Shown: in pieces, positions 33,812 to 45,622 of the stretch
Layout of the letters: every line of letters begins with the position of its first letter
How positions within the stretch are numbered: position 1 is the first letter of the stretch
DNA from: Isoetes taiwanensis
Taxonomy: Eukaryota > Streptophyta > Lycopodiopsida > Isoetales > Isoetaceae
Assembly: GCA_021234155.1 (NCBI GenBank)
Contig: JAJEKV010000013.1
Location: 20,916,521 to 20,980,520, forward strand
DNA: 64,000 nucleotides
Reading direction: 5' to 3'
Notes under the pieces: model-generated
What the model saw: only the letters and a program-made list of their open reading frames with translations
The model's database searches: none
Told to the model about the DNA's origin: nothing
Program-made: the position numbers and the translations under genes

Positions 33812-35229
33812 TATTATGGACATTATGGGTCATGAGGGGGCAATTCAAATAAATCCTTAGGTAAGCAAATAAAACCCTTAATATTGTGACAAGAATAGAA
33901 TAGAATAGAATAGAAGAGAATATGATTTTATCGTCCACGGAGACCAACCGCCTATGGGACCCAAGTACAAAGAGAGAGCAAAGAATTACTACCGTGATTA
34001 AAACCCCCACACCAAGGGTTTTTGGGAAAACCTTAGTAGCAATAAGGATGCCGACATACCGCACGCTTATATACATAATCACAAGTACTGCTGAGGTTAA
34101 TGTCAGACGTGGGGCATAACCGAAGTCCACAGATCCATTACCTCCTGGAGGTACGATCCCAACAAGCCTACAGAGGTCGCGGCTCAAGAGCTCATGGCCC
34201 GATGGGGCATTAACTAACCGAGCATACCGAGCCCGGATATGCTCGTACGACGGACAGGCCCGGAGGGCTGACTTTCATCCTCAATGGCTCGCTGACAAAG
34301 ATCGCGGCGGACTCGCCCTCACGCTGCCCCGAATCCATCTCCCCGCCTCACGCGCGAGGTGGTGTGCACTGCGGCGAATGGAAGCAATCACCCCGCTTTT
34401 CATGGGTAGATGGGTGCGCAGTAGTGGTATGGGCCCCTCGTGAGCATGGGATTAACCTCGGCTGTCGATAATTTGCCACCTTGACATGTGATGTGGCCTC
34501 TGATCCCAAAGCTTGGCCATGAAGCAAGCATCCAAGCATCGCTTCAAGGCAAGGCTTTCTTCGGTGTATGCACCGGTCCACATCGTGTGCCTCGCACATT
34601 CCATCGCTGAGAACCACCGGGTTTGCTTGTCTTTCCAGAAGCTTTGAGTCGCCATGACCCATCGCCATCGCCAAAGCAAGGTTGGGCAGCCAAAGCTTCA
34701 TCCATAGCCACCACCTTCTCGAAGTAAATAATGTGACGCTCCAAATAAGCAACCTCTCAGAATGGAAGGAAGCCCGCCTCCTGGAGCAAGATCCGATATG
34801 GGACTGCGGGATTTCACTCCCCGCCCCGCCAAGGTGGCAAAGATCCCAATGGATGGGTCAACCAAAAGCCATCGGCGATGCATGGTTATGGCGCAGGCGC
34901 CCAATGGACCTCCCCTTCTTGCATTGGATTCAGTCCTCGAGGGACCTAGAAGGCGGGAGATGAGCCGAATCTTCATTTCAGCCTGTTGGCTTTCCATCAA
35001 GCCATTCCAATGCCCATTTGGGGCCTTATAAAAAATTTGTCATATTTGGAGCAGAGGGGCACAGTTTTGCCACAGGGAAGCTAGGCTGAATCATTCTTCT
35101 AATTATTTGCATCATATTGAGTCTTAGGAAGGCTCTCAACACCGTGGAGGAATCAGGGATTTCAAGGGTAGAGGCGGAAGGTGTAGATTGATGCGCCTTG
35201 TGGCATCCTTGAAGCCAACATCCATTTCA
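33812..35229 (+). repeat. 3' LTR of the Ty3/gypsy element
   Basis: About 1.42 kb, starting TATTATGGACATTATGGG and ending ACATCCATTTCA. The first 79 bp and the last roughly 395 bp match the 5' LTR. The middle (33891-34834) occurs only here and contains a pentanucleotide repeat and open minus-strand frames that are not coding. Confidence 0.85.
33892..33920. repeat. (AGAAT)n microsatellite inside the 3' LTR
   Basis: AGAATAGAATAGAATAGAAT followed by AGAAGAGAAT. It sits exactly where the 5' LTR breaks off, so it may mark the deletion or insertion point. Confidence 0.9.
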
Positions 35230-37429
35230 CATCATCACTTGAATTTAAAAATTTATAATCGGGTTCCCTTCTTTGGGACTTTGACATCTATCATTCGCCC
35301 TGCCATCATCATATTTTCCACCATTTCCTTCGTGATTATTTTCAACATCAGTTCCTTCCATCATGGTGATGCCATTGCAATAATATTCTGAAAAAAGGAA
35401 CAATATAAGAAAGCTGGCTAAGTTAAGCACAAAATGAAATAGGCAAGCTCAAACTACAAACCAACAACCTCTAATTCTGTTCAATCTCTCCTTACAATCC
35501 TTGACTTGAGAACAACTTGTTGAACCTTATTGTCAATTTTCAGATTCCGGCACCAGAAATAAATATGTAAGTGAAGATAACCATACATTCCGCAATTGAT
35601 TGCGACGATGATAAAAAGTTTCTTGCGCAAGAGAGTTTCTTGCCACTCCTCTAGCCTCTATATCCAAGAGAAAAAATGGAAACGAACCATTAGACATAAT
35701 TGAGAAGCTTGCTAACATTTTGAGCAACAATTGATGCCTTGTATAGACTTTGTTAAAGAATGAATCTACACAAAGTATAGGGCCACAAGAGAGTTTAACA
35801 AGCATTTTTTCATAGACAAAAAAATGCCTTGTCTTCTTAAGACTGGTTGGGTCACATCAGTTTCATCAAGATCATTTTTCAAGCACTCGCAACAGGTCCA
35901 AAACTACTTGAATGTCAACCCAAGAATCATCCAAATTAAATGATTCTATAGCACCAGATCTAAGTGCAACCCTGAGATTGGAAAGGATGGATGTGTTGAA
36001 TCTTTAACAGATTTCAGAATTGAACCTAAAGATTCAACATCCAACAATTTTTTTTCCCTGCTATACCATTGCTTTTATCTAGATTAGATTTGGGAAACTT
36101 ACAATCTTTACATCTTATTTTGCATTTCCTGTGATACCCTATTTTTCTTCTATTAAAAAAGAACTGAAATTTCCCATACATCCTGAAAGTATCTAACAGC
36201 TTTCTACAGTCAAGTAATGTGCAGTCCTTCTCTATGTTGAGCACTTTATTATCAGTCAGATCCATGGAAGGAGATTTCTTGACATGCTCTTCCATAACTG
36301 TCCAATGATAATGACCATTATCCCAGAAAGTGCTTTCTTCTTTGAATGAAATAATTGCAGTACAACATTTGCTTACTCATCTGTAGCTACGAAAAATAGG
36401 CAAATTTGAGCATCACAAGATTGAAACAGACGTAGCATAAATGTCTCTGTTGCAACTATGCATTATGTAATCTGGCCTCCGCTTTCATGTTTCCTCCATT
36501 TCCAATCACCAAAAAATAAGCCTTCTAGCATGTCGGTTGTAACGTAATTACAAGTATATGTTTGAGGAGCAATCTTAAATGATTTAGATTGAAAGAAGAA
36601 GGGAGAATATATTTCCTGGCTAAAAAACTTTGATTGCAAACACCAACACTTTTAGTGAGGGTTCTGTACACTTCTATTATAAGATGTATGTGATATGATG
36701 TGAGGCATTTCTGATCACATAATTCAGTGCCCATGGATTTTAAGCTTGGGGTGTCAATCTCCACAAGTTTTCCTATGCGTCTAGCAGAGATGGTATAGTG
36801 GAATTTATGAAACCATATGCCTTTATCATGTAGACTTCTATTGAATCTTTACAACCACAATCTTGCATCATAGTACATTCTCTCTTGTGTAGAAATTTGC
36901 CCAATTGCAAGCACAAGCTCTTGCCAATGCCTAGTAGCACAAGCACAAGCACAAAGCGAAAAGGACAGAAATATAGGGGCACTTTTTGTCCATTAATAGA
37001 TGGTCTAGCCACCATTCCCATGAGTGACTAGCTTCATCGAAACTTTAAAATTTGAAGGGCATTTTTGAAAATCAAAGCCCGACCCTCTAAGACATTCCCA
37101 TGGAGGTCAACCCGACTTCAAACTTTGAAGCTCAAGTCAAAGCCAAAACGTTCATGTGCAATGACTCTAGATCCGCCTTCAAAAGCAACTTCGAGCGTTC
37201 CAAAAATCAGATGGAATTTCTGAAAACTCTATTCTGCTATCCTTATCTAGGAAGGACCCGCTTGACCATGTGCTGAGGGTCCAAACCCATCGGTTGTGTC
37301 GTAAAATGTCTCATAAGCTACGACTTCCCATTAACGTTAAAATTCCATCTATCTATCCATCCCATCTAAGGGTGCTTTCCCATGGTCAACCTACATTGTC
37401 GGCCGGATTAGTGCACCCAATTATTCGAC
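35230..37429. other. Unassigned region with minus-strand open segments
   Basis: Minus-strand segments at 35533-35805, 36026-36295 (HRKCKIRCKDCKFPKSNLDK, Cys-rich), 36525-36764 and 36773-37021 (CGCKDSIEVYMIKAYGFINS) are open and could be exons of a decayed gene read leftward. No family recognised, and no consistent splice chain could be built. Confidence 0.3.
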
Positions 37430-37880
37430 ATGGGCCAAAAAGAATTGTGGGCGGATTACTTTTGTTATTGCCGAAAACCTGAACCGATGAAGGTCGATCT
37501 TTATGGGAACATTGTGTCCGGACGCTTGGCGAAAAAAAAAACTCAAGGTCGATTTTCATGGGAACATGGCGCATGTAAGCCCGCCCAAAAGAATTGTGGA
37601 CGGATTCTCGGCATCGCCGAAAACCTGAACCGATGAAGGTCAAATCTTTATGGGAACATTGTGTCTGGACGCTTGGCCAGAAAAAAACTCAAGGTCAGAT
37701 TTTCATGGAAACATGGCGCATTTAAGCCCGCCCAAAAGAATTGTGGGCCGGATTACATTATCGGTCGAAAACCTGAACCGATGAAGGTCAGATCTTTATG
37801 GGAACATTGTGTCTGGACGCTTGGCCAGAAAAAAACTCAAGGTCAGATTTTCATGGGAACATGGCGTACAGAAGCCTGGC
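37430..37880 (+). repeat. Tandem repeat, three units of about 147 bp
   Basis: GAACCGATGAAGGTC occurs at 37481, 37627 and 37775 (periods 146 and 148). Each unit also carries TTTATGGGAACATTGTGTC, GGACGCTTGGC, an A-run with ACTCAAGGTC, and TTTTCATGG(G/A)AACATGGCG. The A-run length varies between units. The array ends about 400 bp before the RBM25 start codon. Confidence 0.95.
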
Positions 37881-38270
37881 AAAAAAAAAAAACTCAAGGT
37901 TCTGGGCCCATGGGAAAACACCTTAAGTCGGATCACTCATGGGGAATCTGCACCATGGGAACCCAAAAGAACGTACCCTAATTCGTGGCAACAGCTCCGG
38001 GTTTATGGGAAATAGGCTTGCGCTATCATGCCAGGTTGGACAGTGGTGCAAGGTGGAGCCGAGGTGGCATGGCATCGACGGCAAAACAGAGCTCTTGCTT
38101 TTTAGGGTTGTCTTTGCCGCTTCTCCGTGGCTGATCTCCGCTGCTCGCTGCTACATGTTTGCTACCGGATTCAAAATCGGAAGGAACAGGGCTACGAGCT
38201 CATAGTTGGAGCAGCAGGCTTTTCCATTAGGTCTGGGCCGTGGCTTATCTGAAATTGGTATGTTAGGGTT
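37881..38270 (+). promoter_or_regulatory. Probable promoter and 5' leader of RBM25
   Basis: This is the interval between the tandem repeat and ATG 38271. It is more GC-rich than the flanks, contains TTTAGGGTTGTC and TGTTAGGGTT words common in plant housekeeping 5' regions, and shows no clear TATA box. The transcription start cannot be fixed. Confidence 0.35.
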
Positions 38271-41200
38271 ATGAGCCAGGTTTTAGGAGCGCTGTCGCCA
38301 ATGTCCATGGCATTGCCATCAGATGCAACATCATCTGGAGCTGCCGGAATTGTGGGGACCATGTCAACACCTCAGAGCCATAGCTATGCACAAATTTTTT
38401 CTCAGACGAACAGCAGCTTGCAGAACACAATTGTTTCATCTGGTTCCAGCTCTTTGGAAACTGCCCAAACTAATATGAACTTGCACGCTTCTGGAAATCA
38501 AGAACTTGGTGGGCAGTCTTCAGCAATGTTACCACCTCCCATGATTCCTCCAGGGCAGTTGCCAGTTTCCATCACTCCGCTTTCTCAGATTCCTAATTCA
38601 TTCCCCCAGACAAGTCAGCCTCCCAGTGTGTATGCAGCACCAGCACATATATTTACTTCAAATCAAGCACCTGCAGTCCAGTCTCAAACTCAAAATTCCT
38701 CCTTGGGGGGCAGGCCACTTTCACTTCCTGGTCAGTCACAAGCAACTCCTATGGCAGCTGGAGCATCCACTGCTGGAGGCGGGTTCGGGCAAGGATCAAC
38801 AACACAATATGGCACATATCATCCACCAGCGGTCTACATGGCTCCTCCAATGCCACCTTCAACACAGATGGTACCTCCCGGAGGTGGGTATTTTTGCTTT
38901 GTTCTGTTTCTCTTGTATGGTACAGAGTGTTTAAAACTGAAGAACAGCGGGCAAGAAGCATGCATAGTAGAGGGGTTGCAGCTTAATGAGCTTGCGATGG
39001 CATGCCTGCATGTTTAAATGGTTGACAGGCGGTTTTCTCCTACAGCAGTGAATACGAGTTGTCAGTGGTGAGCATGGAAAGAGCGCCTCGGGTAAACAGC
39101 CTGATTTGTCATATGTGGTATGCTTAATTTTTTGAAATGCAACCACGGCAGCTGCCTGTGTAGTCAAACTATTTCCTGACTTTGTGTTTCCAGTATCGTA
39201 TCCAGTCTGAAAACCCTCCTAGGGCTGTCATCTTAAGAAGATCTAAAATAGAAAAGAAATTTACATTTTAGCGCGGGATGTCCATGAGATATATGCCATC
39301 ACAGAAGCTGGTAATTCTACATTTTTTTTTTTTTCATGCAAAATTATTTGGAAAAAGGAGAATTTAGAGTGGCCAAGAGAGTGATGCATCTAATAAGATT
39401 TTTTGCTCGCATATTTTTCTCCCATCTGGTATTTCAGTCAAGTGACCTTTTCTAACATGCTCTAATTCTGATGGAGTTTATGTAAAGCTCAACTAACACA
39501 ATAATGTTTAGTGCTTGGTTCTGCCCCTCCAGGTGCTATGAGGTACCAGGCTCCATCTTTTTCGCCAATCATACGGCAGCCTGCTTTTCCACCTCGACCT
39601 CCATTAGGACCGCCACCTATGATGAGCACAGGCCGGCCCCCAATCATGGGGGAATCGTCCACTTCCACTCTTGAAACCTCCTCTTGGAATGGGGCACATT
39701 CTGCCACTTGAGAAACCACATACTACCATTTATGTTGGGAAGATTGCTACTACAATAGAAGATGAATTTATAAGAAGTGTTTTGGAGGTAAGGTGATAGT
39801 TACGTTCGAAGTGATTATCCAAGATCTTTTTTTCCCCGCTAATGTTTTCTGATGATGCAGCTTTGTGGACCAATTAAAAGTTGGAAACGTGCTCAGGATC
39901 CCACTACTAATTCTCCTAAACGCTTTGGGTTTTGTGAGTATGAAACACCTGAAGGGGTTTTACGAGCTCTACGCCTTCTCAATAAATATTCGATGGATGG
40001 CCAAGAGTTAGTGGTATGTTGTCTAAATCTGCCATTGCAATAGTGTGGGAAGTCGTTTGTTCTATCTGGCTTCATCTTTGAAATCTATGAGATGTATATA
40101 GTCTAGTTGAGCTATGTTTTTTGTTTCCAGCTAAGGAGTTTAAGGAATGTCACTTAGAAAATGAATGATTTTTTTTGCTTTCAGCATTTGATAGAGGCAT
40201 CTGTTTGTTAGAGGGTTTATAGGTTTTTGGGTGTTTAGAGTCTCAGAGTTTTTTATGCATGTTCGCTATTTGCCATCAGAGCCATCTATGGCCATGCTTT
40301 TTCTGAATGAACAAGTTTCAGTGTCTCTCTCAGTTACTTTCTTTATTCTTTTCAAATTGTACTGTTCGTTCAGCTAAATGTTGACACAACACTGTAGCGA
40401 TTATCTTGGCTATGTGTCTCGAGAAAAAAAAAAGCGAGAAGCTGCTTAAAGAGGCAGCTGAGCTGGAGAAGGAAGAGGAGACAGCCCTGGGTTGAAGTGC
40501 CACTTGCTAAACCAGCAGAGGAAAAAGATAGCGAAGATGCTAGTGGCTCAGAAGAAGCTGCCAAGAAATTTGGAATTGTTAATGAAGATGATAAGCAAGG
40601 TGATGATACTGCTTTTGAGAAGTTGAAAAACATGTTGGAAGAAAGGTAACAGAATCCTAATTGCACATTGTGTTTCAAGAATTAAAAAACTAACTTTCTA
40701 CTTATTGTCAGAGCTAAGTCAAAGCCATTGCCTCCACCTCCAGGCCCTCCTTCAGCTGATTTAGGTGCGAAGTCATCGGAGATTTCTGTTAAATCAAAGG
40801 ATGGCGACTCAAATATAGATGGGACACGAAGCGGTAACTGCAACGATATGGAATTGTAATGCTACAATGGTTAGCCTGCTTATGTTTAATTGTCTGTTTT
40901 AGATGATCCAAATGCAAGAATAGAAGACGAAACTACGAGTGAACGGAAATCAGCCATAGATGGAGAAAGAATGGAAGCAAGTTCATCTGATAGAGGCAAG
41001 CGAACTGAAAGAGACAGGGAAAGGGACAGGGAGAGAGACATTGAAAGAGAGAGAGAAAGGGAGATAGAAAGAGTTGAAAGGGAACGAGAGAAAGAACGTA
41101 TAAGAAGGGAACGAGAGCGAGATCATAGAGTACGGGAAGCTGAACGTGCATATGAGGAGCGATCAAAAGAGTGGGAAGCTAGAGAGCGTGATAAAGAAAG

Positions 41201-42814
41201 ACAGCGCTTACATGACAAGGACCGTGACAAGGAAAGAGAGAGAGAACGACGTCGGCAAATAAAAGAACAAGAAGAAGATACGGATGATGAAGATGAGGAT
41301 GATTGGAGAAAACGTCGACATAGACAAGAAGAAAAACGGAAACGAAGAATGCGTGAGAGAGAAGACGATTTGACGGACCGGCTTAAGGAGCAGCAAGAGA
41401 TTCTAGAACCAAAGAGACAGAAACTCCAGGAAGTACCAAGAAAAATGGATGTTGATGGAGACTCTGCATCAAAAACTGCTTCTTTACAGAATGGTGCTGA
41501 AACACCGCAAAAAACATCTGGTTCTGCATCTGATGCAAACAAGATTCCTTGTAAGATATGTTGAACTAGGTCAATTTAGTTTCTTCTTGTAGCTTAACTG
41601 GAAATGATTGTTTGAATTTTCTCCTTGATTATTGTTTCATCAGCAAAAATGAACATGTACATATCCAGAATGATATATGATTTGGGTATGCTCGAATTCT
41701 CTTTCTGGTTATTATTGCAGTAATTTGTAGTGCTATTTGATTTTTCCTGTAGGTTATTAATTGTGTGCTACCTAATTCAGCTGCTGGATTGTCAAGCAAC
41801 GGTATTCACGAGGTTGCCAATGATGGAGGAACTTTCAATAAAGCTACAGGTGATGAGACAGAGCTGAAGCTAGGACAGAGTTTTATTCCCAGGAAGCTTG
41901 GGTTTGGTTTGATTGGTGCAGGGAAGCGAACAGCTGTGCTACCTGTATTTCATGAGGAAGACGAGGAAGAAGCTCCCAAAGAAAAGAGAATGAGACCACT
42001 AGTACCTATAGACTACTCAGCTGAGGAGATGGAAGCTGTAAATGCTAAATCACTTTCTCTTGGGGCCGTCACCAAATCTTGCAGCAGCTGCTGAGTTTGC
42101 AAAGAGTCTATCTGGGCTTACCCCACGTTCACCTAGCAAGGATGACCGCAGAGATGACTTTGATAGGAGGAAGCAAAAAGACAGAAGTAGTGAGAAAGGA
42201 CGTTACCGTGAGAGGGAAAGAGATAGGGAAAGGGATCGAGACAAGGAAAAAGGAGAGGGAAAGGGAGAAAGATAGAGACCGAGAAAGGGACAAAGGGAAG
42301 GATCGCGAGCGCACGAAAGAGAAGGACAGGGATCGTGAGAAAGAAAGAACTGGAGACAAAAGCAAACCACCCGACAACACTAAAATTCTGGATGCAAAAC
42401 AACTGATTGACACTATTCCTAAGACCAAAGAGGAACTATTTGGTTATCCTGTTGATTGGTCAATCTATGACAAAGTAAGTGTACATTCACTTCAATTAGT
42501 TGGATTTATAGATTGTTATCATGTTGGAATGGTTGTTGATGTTACCATGTCAAATGCAGCATGACTTGCATGAAAGAATGCGTCCTTGGATTGCTAAGAA
42601 AATAACAGAGTTTCTTGGTGAAGAGGAGACCACTCTTGTAGACTACATCTTGACAAATCTGAAAAAGCATGTTACTGCCGCTGGGATGCTGGAGGTATTA
42701 GAAGGGATATTAGATGATGAGGCAGAAATGTTTGTCCTAAAGATGTGGAGGATGCTGATTTTTGAAATTAAACGGATTGAGACTGGGCTGGCATTGAAGC
42801 AGCCCAAGGCCTGA
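38271..42814 (+). CDS. RBM25: RBM25-like splicing factor (RRM, RED, PWI), eight exons
   Basis: RBM25 is a nuclear U1/splicing-associated RNA-binding protein. Exons: 38271-38883, 39533-39787, 39861-40013, 40374-40645, 40712-40833, 40903-41550, 41781-42474 and 42560-42814, all with GT-AG borders. Exon 1 is a Ser/Gln/Pro-rich leader. Exons 2-4 hold the RRM (RNP2 TIYVGKIA, RNP1 KRFGFCEY, then ELVLNVD). Exon 6 is the Arg/Glu/Asp (RED) repeat. Exon 7 has LGFGLIGAGKRTAVLPVF and PNLAAAAEFAKSL. Exon 8 is the PWI domain (RPWIAKKITEFLGEEET) ending at TGA 42812. The encoded length is about 1,000 residues, near the plant family norm. Six single-base gains break the frame: near 39650, 40392, 40432, 40487, 42064 and 42250. 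Exons 1, 3, 5, 6 and 8 are clean. Splice phases fit at every junction once the gains are discounted. The identity is certain. Whether the gains are real mutations or base-call errors is not. Confidence 0.93.
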
Positions 42815-44759
42815 AGTAATCAGGTAAATCTAGGATTATAGCTACTTCCACAACTTAAGGGCAAATACATAACATTATTTCTATATGCAAGGCTAGTAAT
42901 TTAGCAAAAATACCTGATTCTAGTCATCCTACATTGTATGTTCCAGTTTTCAAAATGTTGAAGTTCTTTTGCTGGCAATGGTTCTTGGCCACTGCCTCTT
43001 ACCTCTGCTTTGAAACATGTCCATAACGTAATGCCTTTTACTAGCAAAACTGTTAGGTTTTATGTTTTCAAGCTTGTCTGAGATATACAATACAGATGAT
43101 CAATTTTGTGCAAGTATGCAAATTCTTCATATGGCGATTTCTAGACTGTCAGTTTGATATCAGGTTTGTCTTTGCCAGTTTCTGTGTGTTCCTCCCTAGG
43201 TTGATATTAAATATTTGGCTATATATGTTAGAGGAAATATAATGTTTCTGTTTGTAGACTTTGTAAGAGCTTATATTGTGGATCCCATTCAGAGACAGTT
43301 GCAACATGGAATGGAAGTTGTAAGTGTCTGTAATTTAAGAGGCTAGCTTTGTTTAGATGTGTTTTTTTTTTGTAATTGGTTCACAAGCCATTCTCTATGA
43401 TAGCATGAGGCTTGTCCTCCAGCTAGCATTTCTTGAAGCCACCAGATGCACTGAAGGTGTTGAACATGTCGTGAGAGTTGTATGGAGAAGCGAGGTCAAC
43501 TTAGTGTTGCAGTGTTCAAAAAATAGGAATAATAAGCAGATCTTAAGTTGCTATATCCTGCTGGAAAAGTCCGTTTAAGTTCTCTGCACTGGGGAGGCTC
43601 TATGTGAAGTGTATTTTATCTTGACTTCTTTTTTATCTCAAGATCTTGCATCTATTACCCTGCGTGTCATTGATTTTGTGACGATTCATACTATGACCAA
43701 TAAGGTTTCCACATCCGTGAGTATACTTGAAAATGTTATCATGTATGATCAATTCTCGTTTTTGTGGCACATCTTCTATGTTCTGAATGGTTATTGTTCT
43801 GCTATTGTGCACATCACTGCTGCACCAATTGACCTTTGGACTTCACAGGTTGGCATTTTGCAGGTATTGGAACGGAAGCTTCTGTAAAGAACCCTTTACA
43901 TGGATTACAAATGGCTGGGTTAGTCTGTGATTTTAAAGTCGTTTCCTGCATTAATTTTTGAAATTTCCATTAGCTTGGAAACACTTGCTGCTCGCATAAA
44001 TAATTGTGATATTGCCTCTTGTGGTCTGTGTCCTGCTTGTGAAGTTGGATGTTTTGCAACTTAGGCCAATGGTATTTTTTCTGATATTGTCAATCCCAAA
44101 CTAGCAGTGACCATCTGGAATGCGCCTGTTATTAAGAAGCCCATCTACAATGCAAGTATAGATTGTTAATGCTTAACATTGCCCTCCTTATGAGATATTA
44201 GACCTTGGCAGAAGGAAATGAATTTTGGATGTAAATTTATGCTTAATATATGAAGCTATGACTTATGGATCGTGCGTTGATGCCCCACAAGTTCATTTCT
44301 GGGTCACAAGTGCAAACTTCTGTAAGGGGTTAAAACCAGTCCATCAACTCAACCATCTTGTCGTATAGGCAGCTTGTAAACTGTTTATAGAATCAATATG
44401 ATGCTGCAAACACAAGTGCAACATTGGGTCAATCAACTTCTTACTATTAGATCTGATTAAGAGGCAGTAGAGCAACGAGGGTTTGTTAGAACACGAGGAC
44501 AACATTGGTACTACCCCTAGACCTGTTTAGAATTTGTGAACATATATCCGTATCTAAACCAAATTAGATATTTGTTCTGGGGTAAACAGGCGACGCTCAT
44601 GTCGAGGTATCAAGCTCGTTAATGCAACCAGCAGTTTAGATGTTCTCTCCTATGATTTGCGGTCCCCCACATTATTAAGCATGAATGACTACCTTTAAAA
44701 TTAAAATAAAATCACGAGCAATCTTTTATTTCAACTGCGTTTGAATTTTGTTATGTAAA
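42815..44759. other. Downstream of RBM25; 3' UTR and intergenic
   Basis: No recognised gene. The first few hundred bases are probably the 3' untranslated region. Plus-strand open segments at 43357-43578 and 43609-43887 have no domain. One duplicate word, GGTATTGGAACGGAAGC-like near 43863, was not matched elsewhere. Confidence 0.45.
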
Positions 44760-44939
44760 TTTTTTGAAGTCAATTTATATTAATAAGGAAGACAATTGTA
44801 TATCAATAAGAGAATACCAATACCATGGGAGGTCAAGGTAGGTGGAGTTAATCCCAAACGTCATCCCTGAAATCTAAATGTAACATTAAAATCACAAACT
44901 GAGCATGCAGACGAAATTTGATCTTTTGGTAGCGGTGGA

Positions 44940-45120
44940 GTATGTAACTCCAATAGACTAGAGCCTTGCAACTCTAATGTCCAACAGACTAGAGCCTTGC
45001 AAATATAGATTTGATATCTAGAGCCTTGCAAATATAGATTTGATCTCTTGGTAGAGGCTAGTAGCGAGTATGCAACTCTTAACGCCCAACAAACTAGAGC
45101 CCTGCAAATATTGAACGCCC
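44940..45120. repeat. Short tandem repeats in the LINE 3' region
   Basis: AGAGCCTTGCAAATATAGAT, with TTTGAT after it, occurs twice at about 44992 and 45020. Variants (AGAGCCTTGCAACTCTAATG; AGAGCCCTGCAAATATTGAA) flank them. The unit length is near 30 bp with drift. Confidence 0.8.
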
Positions 45121-45510
45121 ACTTAAAGCGAGGCCATCTGACAGGGAAAATGCCCAAAAGAACTTCTTGACAGCTCTCCAAGCTTTGAAGTCCACCAAGG
45201 AAAGGAGAGGCTTGAGGAAATGGCTTCAAAGGATAAACCAAAGCCCAAGGTGGGCAGGAAAGAAGGGAAGACTTTCCAATAGGCCCTAAATGCTCTAAAG
45301 CCCTGGACAAGCGTCGACCCACAAGGCTGTGTGTGCCCAAAAAGAATTCTTCAATGATTGAGATTAAGACCTTGCTATGAAACCATAAGTCCATAATCCC
45401 GAGGCCACTTTGACCCCTTGCTCAGTCTCGTTGCCACCCTAGACAAAATTACATAGTGTGGCCACTATCTCTTTGAACTTTGAAGCAGGAGCTAGCCACG
45501 CAAAAGTGAC

Positions 45511-45622
45511 ATAAACATGAGTATTATTAAGGACAGACTTAGCCACCTGAAACATGAGTATTAATAAGGACAGACTTAGCCACCTGAAACATGAGTATTA
45601 ATAAGGACAGACTTAAGACACC
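45511..45622. repeat. 37-bp tandem repeat, three copies
   Basis: GAAACATGAGTATTAATAAG with GACAGACTTAGCCACCT after it is repeated with period 37. The first and last copies have slight changes. 37 is not a multiple of three, so the repeat shifts the LINE reading frame. Confidence 0.95.

Larger units (their letters stand above)
28240..35229 (+). mobile_element. Ty3/gypsy LTR retrotransposon, decayed, full length
   Basis: Order: 5' LTR, tRNA-Met-like PBS, gag with CCHC knuckle, protease, RT, RNase H, integrase, PPT, 3' LTR. Integrase lies after RNase H, which places it in Ty3/gypsy. Every ORF is interrupted by frameshifts and stops, so the copy is not autonomous. Flanking bases TATCA (28235-28239) and CATCA (35230-35234) may be a 5-bp target-site duplication with one mismatch. 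A stretch after the integrase (PRGIILDTRFEAARIEIL, about 33400) has the look of a chromodomain start, which would suggest a chromovirus, but this is tentative. Confidence 0.88.

Noticed and set aside
33922-35000. Minus- and plus-strand open frames inside the 3' LTR
   Set aside because: They lie in the LTR, overlap each other in several frames and show no domain; typical chance frames in GC-richer LTR DNA.
37430-37880. CRISPR-like array
   Set aside because: Units of about 147 bp with no separate spacers; a plain tandem repeat in a plant nuclear context.
40933-42428. Long antisense open frames over RBM25 exons 6 and 7
   Set aside because: Mirror images of the Arg/Glu/Asp repeat. The antisense of RED codons is rich in Ser, Leu and Phe and has few stops.
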